Of a DNA stretch of 64,000 nt, positions 1 to 8,962 are shown piece after piece. The notes under the pieces were generated by a model. It did no database searches and was not told the origin of the DNA. It saw only the letters and a list, made by a program, of their open reading frames with translations. Numbering within the stretch: the stretch's first letter is position 1; each line of letters opens with the position of its first letter. Origin of the DNA: Brevibacillus_C sp046036945. GTDB lineage: Bacteria; Bacillota; Bacilli; Brevibacillales; Brevibacillaceae. The stretch spans positions 168,878 through 232,877 of the forward strand of contig NZ_JBJQOQ010000003.1 of NCBI RefSeq assembly GCF_046036945.1. The letters run 5' to 3'. The position numbers and the translations under genes are program-made.

Positions 1-1402
1 TTCGCTCGATCACCTTGCTGGTGACGATCTCTTCCTTATCCGACCAAAATCCCACGGCCAGTCCAGCCAGGAAGGCGGCCCCCAGCGCGGTCGTCTCGTT
101 GACCAGCGGCCGCTCCACCGTAGTCCCCAAGATATCGGCCTGAAACTGCATTAAAAAGTCGTTCGCGACAGCCCCGCCGTCTACAGCCAGCTTTTGCAGC
201 GTGATGCCCGCATCGGCTTCCATCGCCTCCAGGACATCCCGCGTCTGGTAGGCAAGCGATTCCAGGGCAGCCCGGATCAAGTGATCCTGGGTTGTACCCC
301 GGGTCAAGCCAAAAATCGCTCCTCTCGCTTCCATGTCCCAGTACGGCGCGCCCAGGCCGACGAAGGCGGGGACGAGGTAGACCCCCTCTGTATCCTCGAG
401 GGCCGCAGCGTGTTTTTCCGAGTCGGGCGCCGATTGAATCAGCTTCAAGCCATCCCGCAGCCACTGAATTGCCGCACCTGCGACAAAGATACTTCCCTCC
501 AAGGCGTACTCTACTTTGCCGCCGCTTCCCCAGGCTATGGTCGTCAGCAAGCCGTTTTTTGAGACGACAGCCTGCTCGCCCGTGTTCATCAGCATGAAGC
601 AGCCGGTGCCGTATGTATTCTTGGCCATGCCCGGGTGAAAACAGGCCTGCCCGAACAACGCTGCTTGCTGATCGCCGGCAATCCCGGCAATGGGAATTTT
701 TGCACCCGCCACCTCTGATGATGTGTAACCGTATACTTCGCTGGACGGGCGTACTTCTGGCAGCATGGCTGACGGCACAGACAGCAGATCCAACAGCTCC
801 TGGTCCCACTCAAGGCGGTGGATGTTGAACAGCATTGTCCGCGAGGCATTGGAGTAATCCGTCACGTGTACCGCTCCCCCCGTCAGCTTCCAGACCAGCC
901 AGCTGTCGATGGTTCCGAACAAAAGGTCGCCTCTCTCCGCCTTTTCCCTGGCCCCCTCCACATGATCCAAAATCCACTTTACCTTCGTTCCGGAAAAGTA
1001 GGCGTCAATCACGAGGCCCGTCTTCGAGCGAATCGCCTCTTCCAGATGCTGATCCTTCAGCTGGTTGCATATCTCCGCTGTCTGCCTGCTCTGCCAGACG
1101 ATCGCGTGATAAACCGGCCTCCCTGTATGCCGGTCCCAGACGACAGTGGTTTCGCGCTGGTTAGTCAGACCGATCGCGGCGATCTGCTGTGGAGAAATCC
1201 CATTTTCTTCCAGAACAGTCCGAAACACTTCCCATTGCGTCTGCCAAATCTCTTCAGCGTCGTGCTCGACCCAGCCCGGCTGCGGGTAGATCTGGCGAAA
1301 CTCCTTCTGAGCCACACCGGCAATACCGCCCGCCTTGTCAAACAAGATCGCCCGTGAACTTGTCGTCCCCTGGTCAAGTGAAAGGATGTACTGCTTGCCT
1401 AT
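1..1402 (-). CDS. glpK: Glycerol kinase, 3' end cut by window edge
   Basis: ATP-dependent phosphorylation of glycerol to glycerol-3-phosphate in the cytoplasm. The N-terminus carries the FGGY-family phosphate-binding motif LDQGTTSSRAILF, and further in are TNQRETTVVWD and the mid-protein NASRTMLFN segment. About 467 codons are present out of roughly 500 expected; the frame is open to the window edge, where VGFWSDKEEI is near the usual C-terminus. The start is odd: the expected Met of MGKQYILSLDQG is an ATA codon (1400-1402) placed 6-7 bases after a strong GGGGGAGG. No in-frame ATG, GTG or TTG lies between that site and the first conserved residues; an in-frame CTG further upstream has no ribosome-binding site. 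Function is certain, the ATA start is inferred. Confidence 0.93.
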   Translation of the reverse strand, partial: MGKQYILSLDQGTTSSRAILFDKAGGIAGVAQKEFRQIYPQPGWVEHDAEEIWQTQWEVFRTVLEENGISPQQIAAIGLTNQRETTVVWDRHTGRPVYHAIVWQSRQTAEICNQLKDQHLEEAIRSKTGLVIDAYFSGTKVKWILDHVEGAREKAERGDLLFGTIDSWLVWKLTGGAVHVTDYSNASRTMLFNIHRLEWDQELLDLLSVPSAMLPEVRPSSEVYGYTSSEVAGAKIPIAGIAGDQQAALFGQACFHPGMAKNTYGTGCFMLMNTGEQAVVSKNGLLTTIAWGSGGKVEYALEGSIFVAGAAIQWLRDGLKLIQSAPDSEKHAAALEDTEGVYLVPAFVGLGAPYWDMEARGAIFGLTRGTTQDHLIRAALESLAYQTRDVLEAMEADAGITLQKLAVDGGAVANDFLMQFQADILGTTVERPLVNETTALGAAFLAGLAVGFWSDKEEIVTSKVIER

Positions 1403-1454
1403 GCTGATCCTCCCCCTTCTATTTCTCTCTATCAGGTTGTACGTGCAGCCTGTC

Positions 1455-2579
1455 CTAGTCTAGCTCTTCTGCCGCTACCGTATTTCGCTGTTTATCCGCG
1501 TGCCGCGAAAGCGCCAACTGCACCAGACGGTCGATCAACTCGCCGTACGGAATATCTGTTGCGTCGAACAGCAGCGGGTACATGCTGAACGGCGTGAAGC
1601 CAGGCATCGTGTTGATTTCATTGATGTACACCTGGTCCGCTTGATCGTCCCAGAAAAAGTCGACCCGCGACAAACCGGAAGCGTCGATCGCCCGGTAGGC
1701 CCGCGTCGCCAGTTCCTCGATCTGCCTGGAAACGTGCGGTGGAACGTCGGCGGGAATCTGCAGCTCCGTGCCCGCCCCTTTGTACTTGGCTTCGTAATCG
1801 TAAAAATCCTTGGCGGCGATCACCTCTCCGACCACTGAGGTGATCAGCTGTTCGTTGCCGAGAACGCCAATTTCCAGCTCGCGCGCTTTGACGAAGGCCT
1901 CTACGACCAGACGCCGGTCGAATTTGGCCGCGACCTGCAGGGCTTCCATCAGCTCACGGCGATCCTTGGCCTTGGAAATCCCGACGCTGGACCCCATGTT
2001 GGCCGGCTTCACAAAACAGGGGTAGCCCAATTGCTGCTCGATCTGGGCGACGACGCTGTCCGGCTCCGACTCCAGCCGGGAGCGCAGCAGGCCGATGTAC
2101 GCGGCCTGGGGCAGCCCCTCCTTCGCGAAGACTGTCTTCATCATCCATTTGTCCATGCCGACCGCAGAGGCCATCACGCCCGATCCTACGTACGGGAGGT
2201 CTGCCAGCTCCAACAATCCCTGAATCGTGCCGTCTTCCCCGTTGGGACCGTGGACGACGGGAAATACCACATCCACCTCTTTGCCGACGGCGAGGACAGG
2301 CAGGCTCTTTTCCGACGCTGCAGGAAGAGTGTCCTCCCTTTTTCCCTGCCCGCCGGCTTCCGTCCGATTTTGCAGCCGCAGCGATTCCACGGAAGGCGGC
2401 AGCTGATCCTTGATCGGTGCCCCTTTTATCCAATTGCCATCCAGCTGAACGTAAATCGGGGTTACCTCGTACTTCTCCGGATCGACCGCCTTCATAATCG
2501 AGAGGGCGGTCCTTAGCGAAACTTCATGTTCTGATGATTTGCCCCCGTAAATAATCCCGAGTCGTATCTTGCCTGCCAT
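1455..2579 (-). CDS. ddl: D-alanine--D-alanine ligase
   Basis: Joins two D-alanines with ATP to make the dipeptide end of peptidoglycan precursors; cytoplasmic ATP-grasp enzyme. The N-terminal GGKSSEHEVSLR segment, VFPVVHGPNGEDGTIQG, the ATP-grasp FVKPANMGSSVGISK region and the omega-loop YDYEAKYK are all visible. The tyrosine in that last motif marks D-Ala over D-lactate specificity in this family. The C-terminal NEINTMPGFTPFSMYP carries metal-binding residues. Length is 374 aa, normal for the family, with a slightly long insert near residues 75-95. The start is ATG after GGGAG. It ends about 50 bases before glpK on the same strand. Confidence 0.95.
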   Translation of the reverse strand: MAGKIRLGIIYGGKSSEHEVSLRTALSIMKAVDPEKYEVTPIYVQLDGNWIKGAPIKDQLPPSVESLRLQNRTEAGGQGKREDTLPAASEKSLPVLAVGKEVDVVFPVVHGPNGEDGTIQGLLELADLPYVGSGVMASAVGMDKWMMKTVFAKEGLPQAAYIGLLRSRLESEPDSVVAQIEQQLGYPCFVKPANMGSSVGISKAKDRRELMEALQVAAKFDRRLVVEAFVKARELEIGVLGNEQLITSVVGEVIAAKDFYDYEAKYKGAGTELQIPADVPPHVSRQIEELATRAYRAIDASGLSRVDFFWDDQADQVYINEINTMPGFTPFSMYPLLFDATDIPYGELIDRLVQLALSRHADKQRNTVAAEELD

Positions 2580-2733
2580 GACTCTAAAAACTCCCTTCTC
2601 CCCGCTGACTGATATGCACTTTCTTTTCCATCCTATTCAAAACCGTTCGTCTCTGCGCCCATCGGGAAGCAGGCACTTATACACGTAGCAAGAATACTAG
2701 ATGACCCCGCGAATGACAAGAGCCGGATGAAGC

Positions 2734-2761
2734 ACCCGGGATAAAAATGCTTCATACGATA
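2734..2761 (+). promoter_or_regulatory. Candidate SigK-type (mother-cell) promoter
   Basis: AC at 2734-2735, a 17-base spacer and CATACGATA at 2753-2761 match the SigK pattern AC-N16/17-CATANNNTA; the -10 also resembles SigE. Predicted transcription start near 2768, followed by GGAGGG and ATG at 2791. Pattern match only. Confidence 0.45.
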
Positions 2762-2790
2762 TAAGACAGACTTTGATGGAGGGATGCATC

Positions 2791-3282
2791 ATGCGGGACT
2801 ACTTGGTGTTCTGCACCTACTGCTCTTCCTACACGCTGCTGCATTCGTTTGACAAAGGGTCAAACCAGTTCCTCGGGGAATACTCGCTGCTGTACAACGA
2901 TTATACGAAAAATAGCGCAGTACTGAACAAATTCCTGCTCGCCCACCTCGGCCATACGCTGCGCACAATCCCTTCCCAGACGGATGAATACATGAATATC
3001 ATCTGTACAGCGAGCCGTTTTTTAGAAGACGACATCGACAAGTACGTCGAGGAAAGCAGGGAACAGCGTCAGCTCGCCGAACTGGACCGGCAGCACGAGC
3101 GAACGGTTGGCAAGGTGCAGCTCCACATAGCCGAGCACCTGCTGCAGACCGAATTGGACGTCCTCTCGAAGGTAAAAGGGAACACACCGGCCGAAAGACA
3201 AGTGCTGTTGGGGAAAGAATTAGGCGTCAAGAAAGCCTTGGAAGTCATCCGCGGCGTACTCGCCGACAAGCAGTTTGCGTGA
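2791..3282 (+). CDS. Conserved-looking protein of unknown function, possibly sporulation-linked
   Basis: 163-residue soluble protein I do not recognise. It opens MRDYLVFCTYCSSYTLLHSF, with a CxxC pair that might bind metal or form a disulfide, followed by a charged, likely alpha-helical second half (residues about 85-150) rich in Glu, Arg and Gln. No signal peptide or membrane segment. I start it at ATG 2791 because GGAGGG sits 7 bases upstream; an in-frame TTG 18 bases earlier has no such site. It is alone on the plus strand between two minus-strand genes, so it is its own transcription unit. The upstream SigK/SigE-like promoter suggests mother-cell expression during sporulation. Function unassigned. 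Confidence 0.75.
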   Translation: MRDYLVFCTYCSSYTLLHSFDKGSNQFLGEYSLLYNDYTKNSAVLNKFLLAHLGHTLRTIPSQTDEYMNIICTASRFLEDDIDKYVEESREQRQLAELDRQHERTVGKVQLHIAEHLLQTELDVLSKVKGNTPAERQVLLGKELGVKKALEVIRGVLADKQFA

Positions 3283-3327
3283 ATCATCTCCTTGCACCAG
3301 CGGCAAGGGATGGCCCGCACGTTGGTC

Positions 3328-4689
3328 TTATACGGTCTTAAGTCCGGCAAAGGCCGAACGAAGGATCGCCAGGGCATGATCGACTTCCTCCCGCCGAATG
3401 ACCAACGGGGGAGACAGCTGCAGTACATTCCCCTGGGATACCTTAAAGCTGAGTCCCTGCTCCAGGCAGTGGTACATCACTCTTTCCGCTTCCTCACAAG
3501 CAGGCTCCTTGGAGATCCGATCCTTTACCAGCTCTACTCCGAACAATAGGCCAATCCCCCTGATATCGCCGATGAACGGAACCTCTTCCATGAGCCCGTA
3601 AAGCTGTGCACGGATGTAAGGACTCAATTCTTCCACGCGGGTCAGCAGGTTTTCCAGCTCCAGCACCTCCAGCATGGCCAGCGCTGCCGCGGCCCCTACG
3701 GGGGATTTTTCGTGTGTGTAGTGCCCCAGGGAGATGTGCTGCGCCAGATTGAGCTCCTCCTTGGCAATCAGGGCGGCGATGGGAAATACGCCCCCGCCCA
3801 GACCCTTTCCCACTACCACCATGTCCGGGACGATGTCGTAGTGCTCGAACGCAAACATTTTTCCCGTCCTGCCAAAGGCAATTGCAGTTTCATCCAAAAT
3901 CAACAGGGCTCCGCAGCGGTCGCAAATCTCCCTCACTGCTTGCAAGTATCCCTTCGACGGGATCTGGACATCCGTATTTCTCACCGTTTCGATGATGACA
4001 GCCCCGATCTCGCCGTCCTTTTCCATGACGTATTCCAGGTGTTTGGCAAAGATGATATCGTCCCTGACACTCTCACCGAACATGCCGCGATACGTGTTTA
4101 CCGGAGGGACGTGTATCACCCCGGGCAAAAGCGGCCCCATCCCCCTGCGAAACACGGCCTCTCCGCCGACGGAAATGGCATCCAAAGACGCGCCGTGAAA
4201 GGAATCCCACATGGAAGCCACCTTGTATTTGCCCGTGGCGATCCGGGCAAGCTTGAGAGCCATGCCTACCGCCGATGTCGCACCGGGAGCCAACAGGACC
4301 CTATTTAACGTGCCCGGGGCAAGTTCCGCAAGCCTTTTGGCCAGTTCAATCGCCTTCTGGTTGGTGTAGCGCCGGGTGGAAAAAGAGAGCTGATCCAACT
4401 GTTCCTTAACCGCCGCGATGACGTGAGGATGGCTGAATCCGACTTGATGAACATTGTTTCCGTGAAAGTCCATCACTTTTCTGCCCTGGTTGTCTGTCAG
4501 GTAAATCCCTTCGCATTTGGTAATGACATTCAAACAAGGAGTAGACATCGACTGATGCAGAAAGTACTGCTCATCCTCTGCCAAAATCTCCTGGGTCTCC
4601 TCGTTTACGTGCTGGTCCTGCCACCTTTTTCGCACCGGTGACAGATTGATGTCTCCTTCGGTTTTGAGGTGGTCTGACTGCATTTTCAT
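3328..4689 (-). CDS. Class III PLP enzyme, PbfA-like (aminotransferase fold)
   Basis: Fold-type I PLP enzyme of the class III aminotransferase family, 453 aa. Visible landmarks: APGATSAVGMAL (phosphate loop) near 134, WDSFHGAS near 161, ILDETAIAFGRTG with the PLP-nitrogen Asp near 266, and the Schiff-base Lys near 295 in VVGKGLGGG. The N-terminal EDEQYFLHQSMSTPCL and HGNNVHQVGFSHPHV segments recall PbfA, the ammonia-lyase acting on (R)-1-hydroxy-2-aminoethylphosphonate. That is from memory of the family, not a search. No phnW, phnX or other phosphonate gene is nearby, so an ordinary transaminase remains possible. ATG start after GGAG. Lies downstream of the MATE gene beyond a terminator. Confidence 0.75.
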   Translation of the reverse strand: MKMQSDHLKTEGDINLSPVRKRWQDQHVNEETQEILAEDEQYFLHQSMSTPCLNVITKCEGIYLTDNQGRKVMDFHGNNVHQVGFSHPHVIAAVKEQLDQLSFSTRRYTNQKAIELAKRLAELAPGTLNRVLLAPGATSAVGMALKLARIATGKYKVASMWDSFHGASLDAISVGGEAVFRRGMGPLLPGVIHVPPVNTYRGMFGESVRDDIIFAKHLEYVMEKDGEIGAVIIETVRNTDVQIPSKGYLQAVREICDRCGALLILDETAIAFGRTGKMFAFEHYDIVPDMVVVGKGLGGGVFPIAALIAKEELNLAQHISLGHYTHEKSPVGAAAALAMLEVLELENLLTRVEELSPYIRAQLYGLMEEVPFIGDIRGIGLLFGVELVKDRISKEPACEEAERVMYHCLEQGLSFKVSQGNVLQLSPPLVIRREEVDHALAILRSAFAGLKTV

Positions 4690-4809
4690 AAATCACCACT
4701 CCAGTTTTACTATTTAGAATTATCAGAACAATAATAGCTGTACCTGCGCCTATTATCAAGCTGTGATTCACGGTTTAATCTCCGCTGCGGCCTATTTCCT
4801 GCAAAATCA

Positions 4810-4837
4810 GACAGCCCCTGGCTCGGCAGGGGCTGTC
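4810..4837 (-). terminator. Terminator downstream of the MATE gene
   Basis: Perfect 11-bp stem GACAGCCCCTG (4810-4820) / CAGGGGCTGTC (4827-4837) with a 6-base loop, just after the MATE stop codon. On the minus strand it is followed by a short TTTT. Confidence 0.75.
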
Positions 4838-4845
4838 GCGTGTGA

Positions 4846-6405
4846 CTACGATGTCTTTTGCGGTTTGTCGAACAATCGGCCGTGTTCCTTGTTTTTCCAA
4901 AACAGTCTGTAATAAACATACTGCATCAACAGAGAGAAGCTAAATGAGATCGGATAAGCAAACCAAATTCCCTCGATGCCAATTCGCCGGGACAGCAAAT
5001 ACGCAGCTGGCACCTCTACTCCCCAGATGGAAAAGATGGTGAAAATCGTCGGCCACAAGACAGTTCCGCTCGAGCGCATCATGCCTGAGATGATCATGCT
5101 GTTGCCGAACAGCAGGTAGGCCCACAGCGTAATGTAGAGCAGAGTCTTTGCCATGGCGGCTGTTGACGGTTCCGTCAAAAACCAGGAAAGCACGTGTTCG
5201 CTGAACAAGTAGACGATGCCGATCAGGATCGCACCGATCACGTAATTGAGAATCACCGTGCTTTTGATCAGCTCGTCCAAGCGTTCCTGCTTCCCCGCTC
5301 CGATCAGTTGAGCGCCGAAGATGCCTGCAGCAATCCCGAGACTCATCGCCGGCATCTGCACGTAGTTGACGATTTGATTGACCGCGCCGTAAGCGGCGGT
5401 CGCGTGGGCGCCGTACGCGTTGACGAAGACGATGACGGCGATTTCGGCCATCGAGACGAAGATCATCTGGACGCTGGTAGGCAGTCCGATCTTGACGAGC
5501 AGGGAGACGATTTGCCGATCGAGACGCAGCTTTTTCACGGTCTCCCGGTCCAGCCCCAGGGGATGCCGGATCCACCATAAGTAGCCGACCAGGGCGAGAA
5601 AAGTCACCAGCGTAGCCAGGACAGTGGCCAGCGCCGCTCCATTTAAACCGAGACTGGGCACCCCGAGCCATCCCAAAACGAATACCAGGCTGAGCGCGAT
5701 GGTCAGCGCAGTGCTGATCACGAGGAAGTAAAACGGGGTTTTCGAATCCCCGGTCCCGCGTAAAAACGTGGTGTAATTGGTGTAGATAAACATGATCGGC
5801 AGCCCTGTGAAGATGATCCGTGCGTAGCCGATGGAACTGTCGATGATCGCCGGAGGCGTTCCGATCAGCAGCAGCAGTTCGCGGCAAAACAGGTTGCCGA
5901 CAGCGGCTACAAGCAGTCCCAGCAATAGCGTAAAGGTGAGCGAGGTCCCGACCGTCGCCTTCATCCGCTCCGTCTGTCCGCTGCTGTATGCCTGCCCGAT
6001 CAAGACCGAGCTGGCGCTGCCCAGCCCAATGACAAAAGAAACGAGAAAAAACGTCACGGGAAACACCGCGCTCGCCGATGCCAGCGCCCCTTCCCCGACA
6101 GCGCGTCCCAGCAGCACCGAACTGATCGTCCCGCCGATCGACTGCAGGGTGTTGCTCAGCATCAGCGGGATCAAAAAGACGAGCATCGACCTCCAGATCG
6201 GGAGGGCAAAGTTGATCGCCCCTCTCCCTCTTCCTCTTTCTGCGGCACTTGGCTTGTGAGGCTCGCTCGCTTTCACAGCCGCCCCCGCGGTTACTGCAAG
6301 CGGAGAGACTGCCAGTTCCTCTGCCGCTTCCGCCTCTTTGTGCTGATTCTTTTGTGGTCGCGAATCCGCTCCGCCAGTTTTCTGTGATTCGTCAATCGAA
6401 TGCAA
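4846..6405 (-). CDS. MATE-family multidrug/cation antiporter
   Basis: Polytopic inner-membrane exporter of the MATE family (NorM/DinF type), expected to use a Na+ or H+ gradient to expel cationic compounds. About 12 hydrophobic helices follow a charged, Ala/Glu-rich cytoplasmic leader of some 70 residues, which is longer than usual for the family (about 450 aa; here 519). Two repeated halves are visible, each opening with a PLMLSN- or LPTSVQ-type first helix. The start is TTG at 6405, 7 bases after TAGGAGGT; the in-frame GTG inside that site is too close. Ends in a strong terminator. Substrate unknown. Confidence 0.88.
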   Translation of the reverse strand: MHSIDESQKTGGADSRPQKNQHKEAEAAEELAVSPLAVTAGAAVKASEPHKPSAAERGRGRGAINFALPIWRSMLVFLIPLMLSNTLQSIGGTISSVLLGRAVGEGALASASAVFPVTFFLVSFVIGLGSASSVLIGQAYSSGQTERMKATVGTSLTFTLLLGLLVAAVGNLFCRELLLLIGTPPAIIDSSIGYARIIFTGLPIMFIYTNYTTFLRGTGDSKTPFYFLVISTALTIALSLVFVLGWLGVPSLGLNGAALATVLATLVTFLALVGYLWWIRHPLGLDRETVKKLRLDRQIVSLLVKIGLPTSVQMIFVSMAEIAVIVFVNAYGAHATAAYGAVNQIVNYVQMPAMSLGIAAGIFGAQLIGAGKQERLDELIKSTVILNYVIGAILIGIVYLFSEHVLSWFLTEPSTAAMAKTLLYITLWAYLLFGNSMIISGMMRSSGTVLWPTIFTIFSIWGVEVPAAYLLSRRIGIEGIWFAYPISFSFSLLMQYVYYRLFWKNKEHGRLFDKPQKTS

Positions 6406-6514
6406 CAGCCGCACCTCCTAATACCGAACAAGCTCTTTGGTATTATGCCCATGCTTGGCCGCGATGTGCATGTGACTGATGCTTTAACTCCTCGACAATC
6501 CACGGAGGACAGGG

Positions 6515-7810
6515 CTACTTTCTGTCCCTCACCTCGAAAATAGCAAACTTCAGGTAATGCCCCTCCTCGGCGCCGCTTATTTCCGGATGATCCTTGCCGG
6601 CGCCGCGCCACTCCACCAGCCTCAGGATCTTTTTGGCATCAAAGGCTGCCGATTGGATGGTCTCCAAAAACAGCTCGGGCGACATGTGGTAGGAGCAGGA
6701 CGCCGTCACGAGAAAGCCGCCCTCCCTGACCAGTTTCATCCCGTGCAGGTTGATGTCTTTGTAGCCCCGACAGGCCCCCTTGACGGCAGAGCGCGACTTG
6801 GCAAAAGCCGGCGGGTCGAGAATGACGACGTCCCAGAGTTTGCCGGCCTCTGCGTTCTCCCGCAAATAGTCAAAGGCGTTGGCTACGACGAACTCGACCC
6901 GGTGCAAAAACCCGTTCAGCGTAATATTCCGCTTGGCGGTGGCAATCGCATGTTCGGAAATGTCCAGCGCCGTCACCTTTTTTGCCCCGTGTTTGCAGGC
7001 GTTTAGCGTGAAAGAGCCGGTATGGGTAAAGCACTCCAGCACCTCGGCTCCGTCCCAGAAGGGATTCTTCACGATCTTGCCCCGACTGTCTACCGGTTTT
7101 ACCGCCGGCCCTTCGTCCGTCTCCACTTGCTGCAGGGTAATTCCATGGGCCGCTCCCCAGCCCTGCATCAACGGGGCGATCGCAGCCCGGTTTTCCCGCT
7201 GGTCGTAAAAAAATCCGGTCTTTTGTCCGTTTACGATATCTACTACGTACGTCAGACCGTTTTCCTCGATCGTCACTTCCTCCGGACATTCCCCGTACAG
7301 CACTTCCTTGGTCTGGGCCAGCCCTTCCAATTCCCGGACGGGCACATCGTTGCGCAGGTAGATGCCCTGCGGCGCAAACACTTCGACCAAAGCCTGCTTG
7401 ATCAGGTCTCGCCGGCACTCCATCCCGAGCGAAAGGATCTGCGCCACGAGAATGTCGTTGTACCGGTCCACGATCAAGCCCGGCAGGAAGTCGGCCTCGC
7501 CGTAGATCAGCCGGCATGCCCGCGGATTGTCCACAAACCGCTGGCGGTACTCTCCCGCCTGTTTCAGCCGGCGGACAAAGAACGAGAGATCGATTTCCTC
7601 GTCCGGATTGTAGGACAAGACTCGGACGATCATTTGCGAACGGGGATTGATGTACCCTTTGGCCAAAAAGTGTCCTTGATGGTTGACGACCTCCACGATG
7701 TCGCCCGGTTGATACTCCCCTTTTATTTCCAGCACCTCTGATTGGTAAATCCAGGGGTGCCCTGCTTCCAATCGCTTCTTTCGCTGTTTTTGCAAATAGA
7801 CTGTGGCCAT
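6515..7810 (-). CDS. Class I SAM-dependent rRNA methyltransferase, RlmI/YwbD type
   Basis: Predicted 23S rRNA (cytosine-5)-type methyltransferase. The N-terminal PUA domain (residues about 1-75) starts with MATVYLQKQRKKRLEAGHPW. A linker domain follows, then the Rossmann catalytic domain with the SAM loop VLECFTHTGSFTL and the catalytic DPPAFAKS motif near residue 340. A roughly 30-residue insert (GITLQQVETDEGPAVKPVD) precedes the SAM loop, as in other Bacillales homologues. The start is set at MATVY (7810) by homology; an SD-like GGAGG is 12 bases away. 431 aa. Divergent from the adjacent plus-strand Na/Pi transporter. Confidence 0.88.
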   Translation of the reverse strand: MATVYLQKQRKKRLEAGHPWIYQSEVLEIKGEYQPGDIVEVVNHQGHFLAKGYINPRSQMIVRVLSYNPDEEIDLSFFVRRLKQAGEYRQRFVDNPRACRLIYGEADFLPGLIVDRYNDILVAQILSLGMECRRDLIKQALVEVFAPQGIYLRNDVPVRELEGLAQTKEVLYGECPEEVTIEENGLTYVVDIVNGQKTGFFYDQRENRAAIAPLMQGWGAAHGITLQQVETDEGPAVKPVDSRGKIVKNPFWDGAEVLECFTHTGSFTLNACKHGAKKVTALDISEHAIATAKRNITLNGFLHRVEFVVANAFDYLRENAEAGKLWDVVILDPPAFAKSRSAVKGACRGYKDINLHGMKLVREGGFLVTASCSYHMSPELFLETIQSAAFDAKKILRLVEWRGAGKDHPEISGAEEGHYLKFAIFEVRDRK

Positions 7811-7901
7811 TTGGCTGTCTTGCCTCCTCGTTGTCAGTGTCATGCTTGTCTTCGTACAGGCATAGCGTAGTAGTATCTGACGGAAATAAGGGGGGGTGAA
7901 C

Positions 7902-8849
7902 ATGTTCATTGCTTCCAAGATTCTTATTCCGTTTGTGCTTGGGCTTGGTTACTTCTTGCTTGGTCTGTATGCGATGCGCGTCGGTTTTCATCGCTTGGCC
8001 GGAGAAAAAATGGAGAAAGTGATGCAGCGCTTTACCAAAACGCCGATCCACAGCTTTTTCTCCGGCCTGTTCTCTACCTTTGTCCTGCAAAGCTCCGGCG
8101 CTGTCACGGTCCTGACGATCGGCATGACACAGGCCGGGATCATCGGCTTTGCGCAGACGGTCGGGATCATTTTGGGCACCAATGTCGGAGCGACTGTTAC
8201 AACCCAGCTGATCGCCTTGTCACTGGGGGACTTCGCTGTCCCGATGCTGTTGATCGGCGTCGCTCTCTGGCTGCAGCCAAAGCCTGTGCTGCGCTGCACC
8301 GGGTTGATCATAGCCGGTTTTGGACTCATTTTTATGGGGATTGACACGATGAAAATCATGGCAAAACCATTGGAACAGTCGGAAACCTTTCGCGTGATGT
8401 TTCTGGAGAGCCGCCATTCGATCTTGATCGGGCTCGTCACCGGGATGGTCTTTACCGCACTCATTCACAGCGGATCGGCCACGACCGCGATTACGATGGG
8501 GCTGATGACCCATCAGATCCTGTCGATGGAAACGGCGCTGGCGATCGTGCTGGGGGCCAACATCGGCACTTGCGCCACAGCGCTGGTGGCCAGCATCGGC
8601 ACCAACACTGCTTCCAAACAGGTAGCCTGGTGCCACACCTTGTTCAATCTTGCCGGCGCGCTGGCGTTCCTACCCTTCCTCTCTAGTCTTGCCTATGTAT
8701 CGGGAATGTTGACATCGGATCCGGCCACGCAGATCGCCCATTCCCAGACGATCTTCAACCTGGTTTGCTCGCTTGCCGCCCTGCCGTTCGCCTCCAAGAT
8801 TGCAGCGGGTATCGAGTGGCTGATACCCGATCGGGCCAAACGGGCCTGA
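7902..8849 (+). CDS. Na/Pi-cotransporter family membrane protein (YqeW-like)
   Basis: Integral membrane protein of the NptA/PF02690 family, likely sodium-coupled phosphate or related anion transport. The two inverted repeats each carry the family's QSSGAVT / HSGSATT signature (residues about 65 and 190), with GTNVGATVT and GANIGTCATA after them. 315 aa and 8-9 hydrophobic helices; it lacks the C-terminal PhoU domain found in larger members, like B. subtilis YqeW. That gene lies next to the mtaB/rsmE cluster there too. The start is ATG 7902 after AAGGGGGGTG. Confidence 0.88.
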   Translation: MFIASKILIPFVLGLGYFLLGLYAMRVGFHRLAGEKMEKVMQRFTKTPIHSFFSGLFSTFVLQSSGAVTVLTIGMTQAGIIGFAQTVGIILGTNVGATVTTQLIALSLGDFAVPMLLIGVALWLQPKPVLRCTGLIIAGFGLIFMGIDTMKIMAKPLEQSETFRVMFLESRHSILIGLVTGMVFTALIHSGSATTAITMGLMTHQILSMETALAIVLGANIGTCATALVASIGTNTASKQVAWCHTLFNLAGALAFLPFLSSLAYVSGMLTSDPATQIAHSQTIFNLVCSLAALPFASKIAAGIEWLIPDRAKRA

Positions 8850-8914
8850 AGCAAGCTCATAAATACTGCAGAGGGGTAAATTTTATTTTTTCGGCAAATT
8901 CTGATTCAGAAGAC

Positions 8915-8952
8915 GACGAGGAACCCGGCTGTGATCAGCCGAGGTCCTCGTC
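8915..8952. terminator. Bidirectional hairpin between convergent genes
   Basis: GACGAGGA (8915-8922) pairs with TCCTCGTC (8945-8952), enclosing CGGCTG/CAGCCG. It lies between the convergent Na/Pi transporter and NUDIX-DeoC genes. T-tracts are weak on both sides. Confidence 0.55.
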
Positions 8953-8962
8953 ACGATATAAG

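Noticed and set aside
36..809. 257-codon minus-strand frame inside glpK
   Set aside because: Out of frame with the intact glycerol kinase, whose frame runs from 1402 to the window edge without a shift.
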